DNA of 64,000 bases from Microbacterium sp. SORGH_AS_0428 (GCF_031453615.1 NZ_JAVIZT010000001.1:434001-498000), one strand, 5' to 3'. Counted from the stretch's first letter, positions 7,813 to 16,408 are shown. Notes: a model not told the origin generated them from the letters alone. Made by a program: numbers and translations.

Positions 7813-9150
7813 TCAGAGCATCTCGAGGTTGCTCTGCAGCTCGAAGGGCGTCACCTGCGAACGGTAGCCGGCCCACTCACGCCGCTTGTTGGCGAGCACG
7901 TAGGTGAAGACGGTCTCGCCCAGCGTCTCGGCGACGAGCTCCGACTCCTCCATGTACTGCAGGGCCTGATCCAGGCTCGCGGGAAGCGGTGCGTATCCGA
8001 GCGCGCGGCGCTCGGAATCGGTCAGCGACCACACGTTGTCCTCGGCCTCGGGCGGCAGCTCGTAGCCTTCCTCGATGCCCTTGAGACCTGCGGCCAGCAT
8101 GAGCGCGTACGCGAGGTAGGGGTTGGCGGCCGAGTCGAGAGCGCGGTACTCCACTCGCGAGGAGCCGCCCTTGTTGGGCTTGTAGAGCGGCACCCGGACA
8201 AGAGCCGAGCGGTTGTTGTGACCCCAGCTGATGAAGCTGGGCGCCTCGTCGCCGCCCCACAGGCGCTTGTACGAGTTCACGAACTGGTTCGTCACCGCGG
8301 AGATCTCGTTGGCGTGACGCAGCAGGCCGGCGATGAACTGACGGCCGACCTTGGAGAGCTGGTACTGCGCGCCCTCTTCGTAGAAGGCGTTGCGGTCGCC
8401 CTCGAACAGCGACATGTGCGTGTGCATGCCGCTGCCCGGCTGCCCGCTGAGCGGCTTGGGCATGAACGTCGCGTAGACGCCCTGCTCGATCGCGACCTCC
8501 TTGATGACCGTGCGGAAGGTCATGATGTTGTCGGCCGTCGCCAGCGCGTCGGCGTAACGCAGGTCGATCTCGTTCTGCCCCGGGCCGCCCTCGTGGTGGC
8601 TGAACTCGACCGAGATGCCGAGGTCTTCCAGCATCCGCACCGAGCGGCGACGGAAGTCGTGGGCCGTCCCGCCGGGGACGTTGTCGAAGTAGCCGGCGGA
8701 GTCGACCGGCTCCGGACCGCTCGGACCGTAGGTCGAGGACTTCAACAGGTAGAACTCGATCTCCGGATGCGTGTAGAAGGTGAATCCGGCATCCGAGGCC
8801 TTCGCGAGAGTGCGCTTGAGGACGTGACGCGGGTCGGCGACGGCGGGCTGGCCGTCGGGCGTCGTGATGTCGCAGAACATGCGCGCGGTCGGGTCGATCT
8901 CGCCGCGCCACGGCAGGATCTGGAAGGTGGTGGGATCCGGGTGGGCGAGCAGGTCGGACTCAAAGGTGCGCGTGAGGCCCTCGATCGCGGAACCGTCGAA
9001 GCCGAGGCCCTCGGTGAAAGCCCCCTCGACCTCGGCGGGGGCGATCGCCACCGACTTCAGGGTTCCGATCACGTCGGTGAACCAGAGACGGATGAACTTG
9101 ACGCCGCGCTCTTCGATCGTGCGCAGTACGAAATCGCGCTGCTTGTCCAT
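7813..9150 (-). CDS. glnA: type I glutamine synthetase, GlnA2 class
   Basis: ATP-dependent glutamine synthetase family enzyme of 445 residues. It shows the N-terminal Asp/Ser motif (GLGFDGSAIEG), the metal-binding EIEFYL strand, the NQFVNSYKRL loop and the substrate motif ALDSAANPYLAYALML. Length and the GlnE neighbour point to the actinobacterial GlnA2 group rather than the main GlnA1. Tyr363, in EEGYELPPE, aligns with the tyrosine adenylylated in classical GSI-beta enzymes, although the surrounding NLYDLPPEE consensus is only partly kept. A strong ribosome binding site (GGGAGGAAAAGC) precedes the ATG. Confidence 0.95.
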   Translation of the reverse strand: MDKQRDFVLRTIEERGVKFIRLWFTDVIGTLKSVAIAPAEVEGAFTEGLGFDGSAIEGLTRTFESDLLAHPDPTTFQILPWRGEIDPTARMFCDITTPDGQPAVADPRHVLKRTLAKASDAGFTFYTHPEIEFYLLKSSTYGPSGPEPVDSAGYFDNVPGGTAHDFRRRSVRMLEDLGISVEFSHHEGGPGQNEIDLRYADALATADNIMTFRTVIKEVAIEQGVYATFMPKPLSGQPGSGMHTHMSLFEGDRNAFYEEGAQYQLSKVGRQFIAGLLRHANEISAVTNQFVNSYKRLWGGDEAPSFISWGHNNRSALVRVPLYKPNKGGSSRVEYRALDSAANPYLAYALMLAAGLKGIEEGYELPPEAEDNVWSLTDSERRALGYAPLPASLDQALQYMEESELVAETLGETVFTYVLANKRREWAGYRSQVTPFELQSNLEML

Positions 9151-9211
9151 GCTTTTCCTCCCGGCCCGTCAGGGCCCGATCACGTGGTGGGGGTGCGCTC
9201 CGAGCGGCGCG

Positions 9212-9397
9212 TCAGTCGTTCTCGAGGGCGTCGTCGGCCGCCCACTGCGCGGAGCGCTGCTTGATCAGTTCGGGGGCGTTCGCCGCCTCTTCGGCCGTGT
9301 CGAACGGACCGGCGCGGTCGATCGCCGGGGACTCGAAACCTCGCTCCACCTCGCCGGTGGTGAGGTTGTACCAGTACTTCTCGCTGTCTTCGCTCAC
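9212..9397 (-). CDS. small conserved SPOR-like hypothetical protein
   Basis: Soluble acidic protein of 61 residues without membrane segment. The motif YWYNLTTGEVERGF, followed by a helix ending QRSAQWAADDALEND, is typical of short actinobacterial proteins sometimes labelled SPOR-like; the function is unknown. The start is a GTG at 9397 with GAGGAG 8 nt upstream. It lies 61 nt upstream of glnA2 on the same strand and diverges from ppgK. Confidence 0.75.
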   Translation of the reverse strand: MSEDSEKYWYNLTTGEVERGFESPAIDRAGPFDTAEEAANAPELIKQRSAQWAADDALEND

Positions 9398-9453
9398 GGC
9401 AGACTCCTCATCGCTCTCGAGACGATCCTACTGATCACGACCCGTGTGCTGGA

Positions 9454-9459
9454 TAGGCT
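9454..9459 (+). promoter_or_regulatory. candidate -10 box (TAGGCT) for ppgK
   Basis: TAGGCT ends exactly 6 nt before the ppgK ATG, with no Shine-Dalgarno sequence between. This spacing predicts a leaderless transcript. There is no clear -35. Confidence 0.5.
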
Positions 9460-9465
9460 GAACCC

Positions 9466-10263
9466 ATGGCAGCAGAGAAGTCTCGCGCGGTGGGTATCGA
9501 CATCGGCGGAACCGGCATCAAGGGTGGAATCGTCGACCTCGAGAAGGGCGAGCTGATCAGCGACCGGATCAAGGTGTCCACACCTGCGGGCGCAGAGCCG
9601 ACGGACGTTCTGGATGCGGTGCGCAGCGTGCTCGACACGCTGGAGGTGGCGGACTCCGACTACCCGCTCGGCGTCGCCTTCCCGGCCATCGTGAAGAACG
9701 GTCGGACGCTGTCGGCCGCGAACGTCTCCGACAAGTGGATCGACTTCCCCGCCGAGGAGTTCTTCGAGGAAGGTCTCGGCCGCGACATCCACTTCGCCAA
9801 CGACGCGGATGTGGCCGGCGTCGCCGAGATGCGCTTCGGCGCCGCGAAGGGCGTCGACGGACTCACGATCCTCACGACCCTCGGTACCGGGATCGGCTCG
9901 GCCGTCATCTACAACGACGTCCTCATCCCCAACAGCGAGCTCGGCCACCTCCAGCGCGCCAAGCACGGCAAGGACGCCGAGGCGTACGCCGCCTACTCCG
10001 CCATGGAGCGCGACGAACTGAGCTGGGAAGCGTGGGCCGAACGCCTGCAGTGGTATTACTCCCACGTCGAGTTCCTCTTCAGCCCCGACCTGTTCATCGT
10101 CGGCGGCGGCGTATCGAAGCATGCGGACAAGTTCCTGCATCTGCTCGAGCTGCGCACGCCGATCGTGCCCGCCGTGCACCGCAACAATGCGGGCATCATC
10201 GGCGCGGCAGCGCTCTCGCTGGGCGTCGAACCGGACCTTGAGGAGACCGTCACCGGTCAGTGA
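9466..10263 (+). CDS. ppgK: polyphosphate glucokinase (ROK family)
   Basis: Phosphorylates glucose to glucose-6-phosphate using polyphosphate and often also ATP, a characteristic actinobacterial enzyme. The 265 residues begin with the phosphate-binding DIGGTGIKGGIVD motif (residues 9-21), followed by the ROK core and TTLGTGIGSAVIYND and SELGHLQ, which hold substrate-binding residues. The C-terminal IVGGGVSKHADKF closes the second lobe. The ROK zinc site is not obvious, as is usual for PpgK. The ATG at 9466 appears leaderless (see TAGGCT at 9454). Confidence 0.95.
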   Translation: MAAEKSRAVGIDIGGTGIKGGIVDLEKGELISDRIKVSTPAGAEPTDVLDAVRSVLDTLEVADSDYPLGVAFPAIVKNGRTLSAANVSDKWIDFPAEEFFEEGLGRDIHFANDADVAGVAEMRFGAAKGVDGLTILTTLGTGIGSAVIYNDVLIPNSELGHLQRAKHGKDAEAYAAYSAMERDELSWEAWAERLQWYYSHVEFLFSPDLFIVGGGVSKHADKFLHLLELRTPIVPAVHRNNAGIIGAAALSLGVEPDLEETVTGQ

Positions 10264-10281
10264 CCGGCCGGTGCCGGAACG

Positions 10282-10566
10282 ATGGGCGACACGCCGTTGG
10301 AGCAGTCCCTCCGGGAGCTGAACACGCTGCTGGCCTCCGTGGGTGAGACCTTCTGGGCGCAGTGGGCGGCGCGCGCTGCCGATCGGATCGCCGCGGGTGG
10401 TGATCCCGGCGATGTGCGCGGCGTCTTCGGCGGGATGGGCAGCTTCAACGACCTGGTCATCCATCCCGCCAACGGGCACAGCGTCACCGACGACCGGATC
10501 GTGGACGCGAACCGGCACCTCGACGAGCTGCGCGAGAGGATCTACGCCGAGTCGCAGGCGGTGTAG
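10282..10566 (+). CDS. small conserved hypothetical protein (DUF6966-like)
   Basis: Soluble protein of 94 residues with two predicted helical ends and a central FGGMGSFNDLVIHPANGH motif, resembling short uncharacterised proteins of the DUF6966 type. No catalytic motif is visible. It starts 18 nt after ppgK on the same strand and is probably cotranscribed; its stop lies close to the 3' end of the oppositely oriented RNase P RNA gene. No function can be assigned. Confidence 0.7.
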   Translation: MGDTPLEQSLRELNTLLASVGETFWAQWAARAADRIAAGGDPGDVRGVFGGMGSFNDLVIHPANGHSVTDDRIVDANRHLDELRERIYAESQAV

Positions 10567-10580
10567 ATCGCGCGACGGGC

Positions 10581-10952
10581 GGGGGCGAATGGGCCGGCCT
10601 GTACGCCGGGTTCTGTCCGGGGGCTTTCGCCCCGTGGACGGTCATCTCTCTCGGCGACACGTTGCCGTGCCGCTCCAGCGGCCTACCCGGGGACTCGGCG
10701 AGCCGCGTCGTCATCCCCTGTCTGGCCTTGCTCCGGACGAGGTTTACCTTGCGGGTCGTGTCACCACGACCCCGGTGGTCTCTTACACCACCCTTTCACC
10801 CTTACCCGGGCCGAAGCCCGGGCGGTCTGCTCTCTGTGGCACTGTCTCGCGGATTGCTCCGGGTGGGTGTTACCCACCGCCCTGCCCTACGGAGCCCGGA
10901 CGTTCCTCGGCGCGGTTACCCGCGACGCGACCGTCCAGCCGACCCATTCGCC
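10581..10952 (-). ncRNA. rnpB: RNase P RNA, bacterial class A
   Basis: Catalytic RNA of RNase P, which matures tRNA 5' ends. Read on the minus strand, the terminal P1 helix pairs GGCGAATGGG near 10952 with CCCATTCGCC near 10584. Conserved landmarks follow in order: GAGGAACGTCCGGGCTCC, GGGTGAAAGGGTGG and the 3' universal segment GGACAGAACCCGGCGTACAG. The length of about 370 nt is normal. The ends are set from P1 pairing and the -10 box and may be off by a few bases. Confidence 0.95.
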
Positions 10953-10957
10953 TTCCG

Positions 10958-10963
10958 AGTCTA
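10958..10963 (-). promoter_or_regulatory. candidate -10 box (TAGACT) for rnpB
   Basis: TAGACT lies 6-7 nt upstream of the inferred 5' end of RNase P RNA. Its first three bases are the TAG stop codon of the upstream DNA polymerase gene, so the two functions share bases. No convincing -35 is seen 17 bp upstream. Confidence 0.6.
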
Positions 10964-12610
10964 CCGGGGGCGGCCGGCATCCTCCGGTTCGTGGCGGATG
11001 ACCTCCACATCCAGCGGGAAGTCGATCGGAAACGTGCCGAACAGCAGACGCCCGGCCGCCTCGGCGGCCTCGGTCACCGCCTGCACGACCGCATCGGCCA
11101 GTTCCCCCGGGGCGTGCACCATCACCTCGTCGTGGAGGAAGAACACGAGATGCGCGCGATCCGCGAACACCGGTCCGGATGCGGCTGCGAGCGCTCCGGC
11201 CGAGGAAGGCAGCGCGTCCAGACGCCGCCGAATCTCGGCAAGCCAGCACAACGCCCACTCGGCCGCCGTGCCCTGCACGACGAAGTTCCTCGTGAAGCGG
11301 CCGCGTTCACGGGCCGCGCGCAGCGCGCCCTCGCGCACACCCGGCTCCACATCCGCTTCGCTCGCGCGCGCCTGCAGAGCGAGCCATGACGCCTCCGCGT
11401 CGGGCGTGCCGCGCCCGAGCCAGGTGGCGACGCCCCGGCCGTCCTCTCCCGCGACGGCGGCAGCGTCTACGAGCGCCATGGCCGTCGGGAAGGTCTGGCG
11501 CAGGCGCGGCACGAGGCGTCCGCTGTCGCCCGTGGTCGCGCCGTACATCGCGCCGAGCATCGCGTACTTGGCCTCCTCGCGGGTCGCGACCGCGCCGGTC
11601 GCGACGATCCCCTCGTACAGATCCCGTCCGCGCGCCGCCTCCGCCATCCGCGTGTCGCGCGCCATCGCGGCGAGCACCCGTGGCTCGAGCTGGGCCACAT
11701 CCGCATCCACGATGACCCATCCCGGATCGGGGCGTACGGCCGGGCGCAGCTGCCGCGGAATCTGCAGCGCTCCCCCGCCGCTCGATGCCCATCGACCTGT
11801 CACGACACCTGCCGGCACGTACACGGGTCGAAAGCGATCGGCCCGCACCCACTCGTCGAGCCAGGCCCACCCGTTGGCCGTGTACAGCCGTGCGAGCTTC
11901 TTGTACTCCAGAAGCGGCTCCACCACCGGATGCTCGATGTGCGCGAGCTCCCATTTGCTCGTCGAGCCGACGGTCAGCCCGGCCCGATGCAGCGCGCGCA
12001 GCACCCGCGGCGGAGAATCCAGCGACAGCGACGCGTCGCCGAGCGCCGCACGCACCCGTTCGCCCACCTCACGCATGCGGTCGGGCGCACCGCCTGCCGC
12101 GGGGCGGCGGCCGAGCGTATCGACGAGGATCCGTTCGTGGGTCGCACGATGCCACGGCAGCCCCGCCGCGTGCATCTCAGCGGCAACCAGTGCACCGGCC
12201 GACTCCGCCGTGACGAGCAGCATCAATCGTCCCGGGTCGCGGGAAGCCGCGATCGCCGCCCTCTGGGCGCGCCACTCGGCCTCGACCTCATCGAGACCGA
12301 AGGCGGGTACCTCGTCGAACGCGAACAACGCCTCGCCGCTGTCCGCGACGGTCGGAGCGAGATCCCACCTGTCAGTCGCGGTCCACGGCACACTCGCGGG
12401 ACTCAGCGGACTGTGGCGCAGGATGCGGCGCGCGAGCCGCACATCCCACGCGCGCGCGACCCGCTCCCCCGCCGCGAGGATCGCGGGGTAACTCGCGGCG
12501 GTGTCGGCCCACACCCAGCGGGTGGGTGTCGGCGCGTCTGGGGAAACCTCACGGACGCCGTCCGTGGCGACGATGCGCCAGGACGACGACGCGGCTTCGC
12601 GGCCGGTCAT
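10961..12610 (-). CDS. polA-like family A DNA polymerase
   Basis: Family A DNA polymerase of 549 residues, the actinobacterial short type often annotated as bifunctional 3'-5' exonuclease/DNA polymerase. Motif A is WVIVDADVAQLEPRVLA, motif B is EEAKYAMLGAMYGATTG (catalytic Lys and Tyr) and motif C is FFLHDEVMVH. The 5' nuclease domain of full PolA is absent, and I do not see intact DEDD exonuclease residues in the N-terminal half. I choose the ATG at 12610 (MTGREAASSSW); a longer reading would overlap the zinc-ribbon gene. It probably works in repair or gap filling (inference). Confidence 0.85.
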   Translation of the reverse strand: MTGREAASSSWRIVATDGVREVSPDAPTPTRWVWADTAASYPAILAAGERVARAWDVRLARRILRHSPLSPASVPWTATDRWDLAPTVADSGEALFAFDEVPAFGLDEVEAEWRAQRAAIAASRDPGRLMLLVTAESAGALVAAEMHAAGLPWHRATHERILVDTLGRRPAAGGAPDRMREVGERVRAALGDASLSLDSPPRVLRALHRAGLTVGSTSKWELAHIEHPVVEPLLEYKKLARLYTANGWAWLDEWVRADRFRPVYVPAGVVTGRWASSGGGALQIPRQLRPAVRPDPGWVIVDADVAQLEPRVLAAMARDTRMAEAARGRDLYEGIVATGAVATREEAKYAMLGAMYGATTGDSGRLVPRLRQTFPTAMALVDAAAVAGEDGRGVATWLGRGTPDAEASWLALQARASEADVEPGVREGALRAARERGRFTRNFVVQGTAAEWALCWLAEIRRRLDALPSSAGALAAASGPVFADRAHLVFFLHDEVMVHAPGELADAVVQAVTEAAEAAGRLLFGTFPIDFPLDVEVIRHEPEDAGRPR

Positions 12611-12629
12611 CTCATCCGACCGCGGCGGA

Positions 12630-13361
12630 TCACAACCCCAACTCGGCGGTGCGCACGAGGATGCAGCCGCACTCCGGGCATGTCGCCACGACGTCGTCGG
12701 CCACCTGCCGCAGGGCCGCGAGGTCGGTGCCGGAGAGCACCATGTGGCAGCCGCCGCAGGTACGGGCCTGGAACAGCGCCGCACCAGCCGAGCGGGTCGC
12801 CAGCTTCTCGTACAGCGCGAGGAGCTGCTCCGGAACGGAATCGGCGACGGCCGCGCGGTCGCGGCCGAGCTGCTGCTCAAGAGCGGACGCGGCCTCCACG
12901 GTCTCCTTCGCCTCCGCGGAGAGGCGCGATCCCTCGTCGTTGTTCCCGGCCACGAGCTGCTGCTGCTCCACCACGGCAGCCTCCGCGGCTTCGAGACGCT
13001 CCATGAGCTCGAGCTGCGTCTCCTCGAGCTCGTTCTGACGACGGATCAGCGACGCCAGCTCCCGCTCGAGGCCGACGGCGTCCTTGGCGCTCGCGGTCTT
13101 CTGCAGAAGCTGCTCGTCACGCTGACGACGCGCGACGACCAGCGCCACATCACCCTCCACGCGTCGCAGTTCCACGGTGACATCGTCGACGACGTTCTGG
13201 CGTGCGGCGAGCTCCTGGGCGAGCTGCTGCTTGGCCTTCACGAGCTCACCGATGCGCGCAGCCTGCGGAGGATTGCGTCGGGCGTGATCGGCCTGCGCGC
13301 GGCGGGCGTCGATGTCGGCGAGATCCAACAGGCGCAACTGGTCAGCGTGGGCAGCGTTCAC
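12630..13361 (-). CDS. coiled-coil C4 zinc-ribbon protein (zf-RING_7)
   Basis: Protein of 243 residues. About 180 residues form a long coiled coil (for example RIGELVKAKQQLAQELAARQ and RRQNELEETQLELMERLEAA), followed by a zinc ribbon with two CxxC pairs, CGGCHM and CPECGC. Such proteins are widespread in actinobacteria and have been compared to flagellar or chaperone-like coiled-coil zinc proteins; the function is unproven. It starts with GTG and sits 20 nt upstream of the polymerase gene, probably cotranscribed. Confidence 0.85.
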   Translation of the reverse strand: MNAAHADQLRLLDLADIDARRAQADHARRNPPQAARIGELVKAKQQLAQELAARQNVVDDVTVELRRVEGDVALVVARRQRDEQLLQKTASAKDAVGLERELASLIRRQNELEETQLELMERLEAAEAAVVEQQQLVAGNNDEGSRLSAEAKETVEAASALEQQLGRDRAAVADSVPEQLLALYEKLATRSAGAALFQARTCGGCHMVLSGTDLAALRQVADDVVATCPECGCILVRTAELGL

Positions 13362-13367
13362 CCCTCC

Positions 13368-13373
13368 AACCTA
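13368..13373 (-). promoter_or_regulatory. candidate -10 box (TAGGTT) for the zinc-ribbon gene
   Basis: TAGGTT ends 6 nt before the GTG start. The intervening GGAGGG looks like a ribosome binding site but abuts the start codon, too close for normal use, so a leaderless transcript is more likely. Confidence 0.5.
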
Positions 13374-13428
13374 CGCCAGCGCACACCGCACCACGGCGGC
13401 GGTGCGGTGACGGCTTGTTACCTCCCGT

Positions 13429-13452
13429 GTCGGCCGGTGTGCTCCGGCCGAC
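13429..13452. promoter_or_regulatory. perfect 9-bp inverted repeat upstream of ssuB
   Basis: GTCGGCCGG and CCGGCCGAC flank a 6-nt spacer. The repeat lies 51 bp upstream of ssuB. It could be a transcription-factor operator for the importer operon or a leader hairpin. No known riboswitch core was recognised around it. Confidence 0.4.
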
Positions 13453-13503
13453 CAGGCTCGTTAGTTTCGGGACTCGATCCCCGTCCGCCCCGAGGAGCCC
13501 GCC

Positions 13504-14310
13504 ATGAGCACCGCCGTCGCCACGGACCGCGTCCACCCGGATGCGGGAGCGCCCGCATCCCGTCTGCGTTTCGACGGCCTTGGTCGCACCTTCGGCACGC
13601 ACGTCGTGCTCGAGGGGATCGATCTCACGGTCGAGCCGGGCGAGCTGGTCGCGATTCTGGGTGCCTCCGGCTCGGGCAAGTCGACGCTGCTGCGCATCGC
13701 CGGGGGGCTCGACCGCGCGAGCGACGGGGCGGTGTCGATCGACGGCGAGCCCGTGGCGGCGCACGACGCCCGCGTCGCCATCGGCTTCCAGGAGCCGCGC
13801 CTGCTGCCGTGGCGATCGGTGTCGGAGAACATCGCGCTGGGGCTGCCTTCCGGTCTCTCCCGCGACGAACGTTCGCAGCGCATCGGATCGCTGCTCGAGC
13901 TCATCGGACTCACCGCCTTCGCGAACCACCGTCCCCGCGAGATCTCGGGGGGAATGGCGCAGCGAACCTCGCTCGCCCGCGCGCTCGCGCGGCGGCCCGG
14001 CGTGCTCCTGCTCGACGAGCCGTTCGGAGCCCTCGATGCGCTCACGCGGCTCAAGATGCAGGATCTTCTGCTCTCGATCCTCGACGAAGCGCCGACGACC
14101 ACGCTTCTGGTCACGCACGACGTCGATGAGGCCCTCCAGGTCGCCGACCGGGTCATCGTGCTCGGAGTCGAGACGGGTTCGGCGGGCGCCCGCATCCAGC
14201 GCCTGGTGACGGTTCCTGGAAGCCGGCCGCGCGATCGCGGCTCAGCGGAGCTCGCTGAGCTCCGCGCCGATCTCCTCGGCGCGCTCGGCATCGATCGCCA
14301 CGCGCACTGA
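13504..14310 (+). CDS. ssuB: ABC transporter ATPase, sulfonate/nitrate/taurine type
   Basis: Cytoplasmic ATPase of 268 residues driving uptake of a small organosulfur-type solute. Walker A is GASGSGKSTLLR, the Q-loop is GFQEPRLLPW, the signature is EISGGMAQRTSLARAL and Walker B is GVLLLDEPFGALDA, followed by the switch His (LLVTHDVDEAL). FQEPRLLPW is characteristic of the SsuB/TauB/NrtD group. The ATG at 13504 follows GAGGAG. It is the first gene of ssuBAC; an inverted repeat lies in its upstream region. Confidence 0.9.
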   Translation: MSTAVATDRVHPDAGAPASRLRFDGLGRTFGTHVVLEGIDLTVEPGELVAILGASGSGKSTLLRIAGGLDRASDGAVSIDGEPVAAHDARVAIGFQEPRLLPWRSVSENIALGLPSGLSRDERSQRIGSLLELIGLTAFANHRPREISGGMAQRTSLARALARRPGVLLLDEPFGALDALTRLKMQDLLLSILDEAPTTTLLVTHDVDEALQVADRVIVLGVETGSAGARIQRLVTVPGSRPRDRGSAELAELRADLLGALGIDRHAH

Positions 14311-14357
14311 CGCATCCCTTCGCATCCCTTCCTTTCCACAGCAATCGAGAGGCCCTC

Positions 14358-15362
14358 ATGTCCCGCTCACGCCGTTTCCTCGGTGCCTTCGCCGGCTTCG
14401 CCGTCGCCGCCGTCGTCCTTTCGGGCTGCGTCGCCGGGGAGGACGCTCCCGCTCCCGCGGGCAGCGACGCCGCCGCATCCGACGTCACCATCAAGCTCGA
14501 CTGGGCCACCTACAACCCGCTCAGCCTCATCATCAAGGACCAGGGGTGGCTCGAGGCCGACGGCTACAACGTCGAGTGGGTGCAGTCGCTGGGTTCGTCG
14601 AAGGCCAACGAGGCGCTGCGCGCCGGGGCCATCGACTTCGGGTCCACGGCCGGCTCCGCCGCGCTCCTCGCTCGTGCCAACGGCGTTCCGCAGCAGATCG
14701 TGGATGTCGTCGCGCAGCCCGAGTGGTCGGCGCTCGTCGTTCCCGCAGACTCCGACATCACCTCGGTGGCCGATCTGAAGGGCAAGTCGGTCGCCGCCGC
14801 CCTCGGCACCGACCCGTACTTCTTCCTCGTGCAGGCACTCGAGGCAGAGGGCCTGTCGATCGACGACGTCACCGTGCAGAACCTCATCCACGCCGACGGC
14901 TGGGCGGCGCTCCAGGGCGGCTCCGTGCAGGCGTGGGCGGGCCTGGACCCGATCATGGCCTCGGCGGAGGCCAGCGGCGCGAAGCTCCTGTACCGCAACC
15001 TCGACTTCAACTCGTACAGCGTGTTGAACGCCACCGAGTCGATCATCAAGGACCACCCCGAGATCGTGCAGGTCGTCGTCGACGCCTACGAGCGTGCGCG
15101 CGCCTGGGCGCTGGAGAACCCCGACAAGACCGCGCAGATCCTCGCCGACGCCGCCGCGATCGACCCCACCGTCGCGCAGAAGGTCATCGACGAGCGCGAG
15201 GGCCTCGATGTCGATCCCGTGCCCGGCTCCGCGCTGGCAGTCGTGCTCGCGCCCATCGGCGCGATCCAGGTCTCGCTGGGCGATGTGACCTCGCAGGACA
15301 AGGTGGACACGGCGCTGGACACCCTGTTCGCGCCGCAGTTCGCCGAGAAGGCCAAGGGCTGA
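14358..15362 (+). CDS. ssuA: sulfonate-type ABC substrate-binding lipoprotein
   Basis: Solute receptor of 334 residues with a lipoprotein signal (AAVVLSGC) and the SsuA/NMT1-like fold. The stretch DWATYNPLSLIIKDQGWLE begins the first lobe, and GSSKANEALRAGAIDFGS is the family hallmark of aliphatic-sulfonate receptors. The exact ligand cannot be read from sequence; alkanesulfonates are the most likely, and taurine or aromatic sulfonates are possible. It sits between ATPase and permease genes on one transcript. No monooxygenase (ssuD) is in the window. Confidence 0.88.
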   Translation: MSRSRRFLGAFAGFAVAAVVLSGCVAGEDAPAPAGSDAAASDVTIKLDWATYNPLSLIIKDQGWLEADGYNVEWVQSLGSSKANEALRAGAIDFGSTAGSAALLARANGVPQQIVDVVAQPEWSALVVPADSDITSVADLKGKSVAAALGTDPYFFLVQALEAEGLSIDDVTVQNLIHADGWAALQGGSVQAWAGLDPIMASAEASGAKLLYRNLDFNSYSVLNATESIIKDHPEIVQVVVDAYERARAWALENPDKTAQILADAAAIDPTVAQKVIDEREGLDVDPVPGSALAVVLAPIGAIQVSLGDVTSQDKVDTALDTLFAPQFAEKAKG

Positions 15363-15390
15363 GTCCCGCATCCGAGAGGACCACACGACG

Positions 15391-16209
15391 ATGAGCACGA
15401 CCGGTACCGCCCCTCGCGCCGGGCAGACCGCATCCGCACGCGGACCGCTGTCGCGACGCGGTGTGCGCGCCCTTCTGGGCTGGGTGGTGCCGGTCGCGCT
15501 CGTCGCGCTGTGGTTCCTTCTCACCAACCCCGCAGCACCCATCGTCCCGGGGTACAAGTTCCCGAGCCCCGAGGCGGTCGTAACCGCGGGTGTGGATCTC
15601 GCCCAGCGGGGAGAGCTCTGGCAGTTCATCGCGATCTCCGTCCAGCGCGTGATCATCGGGTTCAGCGTCGGCGCACTGCTCGGCATCTCTCTCGGCGGTC
15701 TCATCGGCCTGTCGCGGTTCTGGGACGCGCTGCTCTCCCCCACGCTCGGCGTGATCCGAGCCGTTCCCAGCCTCGCGTGGGTGCCCCTGCTGATCGTGTG
15801 GTTCCAGGTCGGCGAGCAGTCGAAGATCATCCTCATCGCGATCGGCGCGTTCTTCCCCGTGTTCACCACGGTCTCGCTCGCGCTGCGTCACGTCGATGCG
15901 CAACTGGTCGAGATGGGCCGCTCCTTCGGCTACACCGGCCTGCGCCTGTTCTTCACGGTGCAGCTGCCCGCGGTTCTGCCCGCGCTCTTCTCCGGGCTGC
16001 GCCTGGCGCTCGTGCAGGCGTGGCTCTTCCTCGTCGCCGCCGAGCTCCTCGGCGCATCCATGGGGCTCGGATTCCTGCTGCTGCGCGGCCAGAACACGGG
16101 ACGCGTCGACCAGATCGTGCTGGCGATCATCCTGCTCGCGGTGTTCGGCAAGCTCACCGACTCCCTGCTCGCTCTCGTGCAGCGCTGGGCCGTGCGCCGC
16201 TGGGGCTGA
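15391..16209 (+). CDS. ssuC: ABC transporter permease, sulfonate type
   Basis: Membrane-spanning subunit of 272 residues with about six helices, starting at LLGWVVPVALVALWFLL. The EAA loop that docks the ATPase is visible (QLVEMGRSFGYTGLRLFFTVQLPAVLPALFSGLRLA, about residues 170-205). The last helix is QIVLAIILLAVFGKL. It lies 28 nt after ssuA and completes the importer. The stretch after it (16210-16586) has no gene but holds two repeat copies. Confidence 0.9.
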   Translation: MSTTGTAPRAGQTASARGPLSRRGVRALLGWVVPVALVALWFLLTNPAAPIVPGYKFPSPEAVVTAGVDLAQRGELWQFIAISVQRVIIGFSVGALLGISLGGLIGLSRFWDALLSPTLGVIRAVPSLAWVPLLIVWFQVGEQSKIILIAIGAFFPVFTTVSLALRHVDAQLVEMGRSFGYTGLRLFFTVQLPAVLPALFSGLRLALVQAWLFLVAAELLGASMGLGFLLLRGQNTGRVDQIVLAIILLAVFGKLTDSLLALVQRWAVRRWG

Positions 16210-16281
16210 CCTCTCCTCCCCCGGCCCCGGCTCCGGCGGGGCAGGTGCTGGGCGCGCGCACGTCGGCGCGGTGCACCCATT

Positions 16282-16365
16282 CGCCGCGCGCACGTCGGAG
16301 TTTCAGCGTTCCGTCGGAGGTTTTCGCCCGAATCCTCCGACATCAGAGCGAATCTCCGACGCTCG
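16282..16365. repeat. nested-palindrome repeat, copy 1 (84 bp)
   Basis: Each copy has outer arms GTCGGAG and CTCCGAC and inner arms CGTCGGAGG and CCTCCGAC, so it can fold into one hairpin inside another. Copies 1 and 2 are the same length without gaps, 127 bp apart, and differ at 9 of 84 positions by my count. Both begin with CGCCGCGCGCAC and end with AATCTCCGACGCTCG. A partial copy of the left end (GCGCGCACGTCGGCGCG) lies just upstream at about 16254. Confidence 0.85.
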
Positions 16366-16408
16366 TGGTGTCAGCCGGACGCCTGCCCGACGCCTGTCCG
16401 CGCGTATC

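Noticed and set aside
5484..7907. 807-codon open frame opposite glnE
   Set aside because: Antisense shadow of a well-supported GlnE.
13362..13503. SAM or TPP riboswitch ahead of ssuB
   Set aside because: No conserved core motif of either class was found; only a simple inverted repeat.
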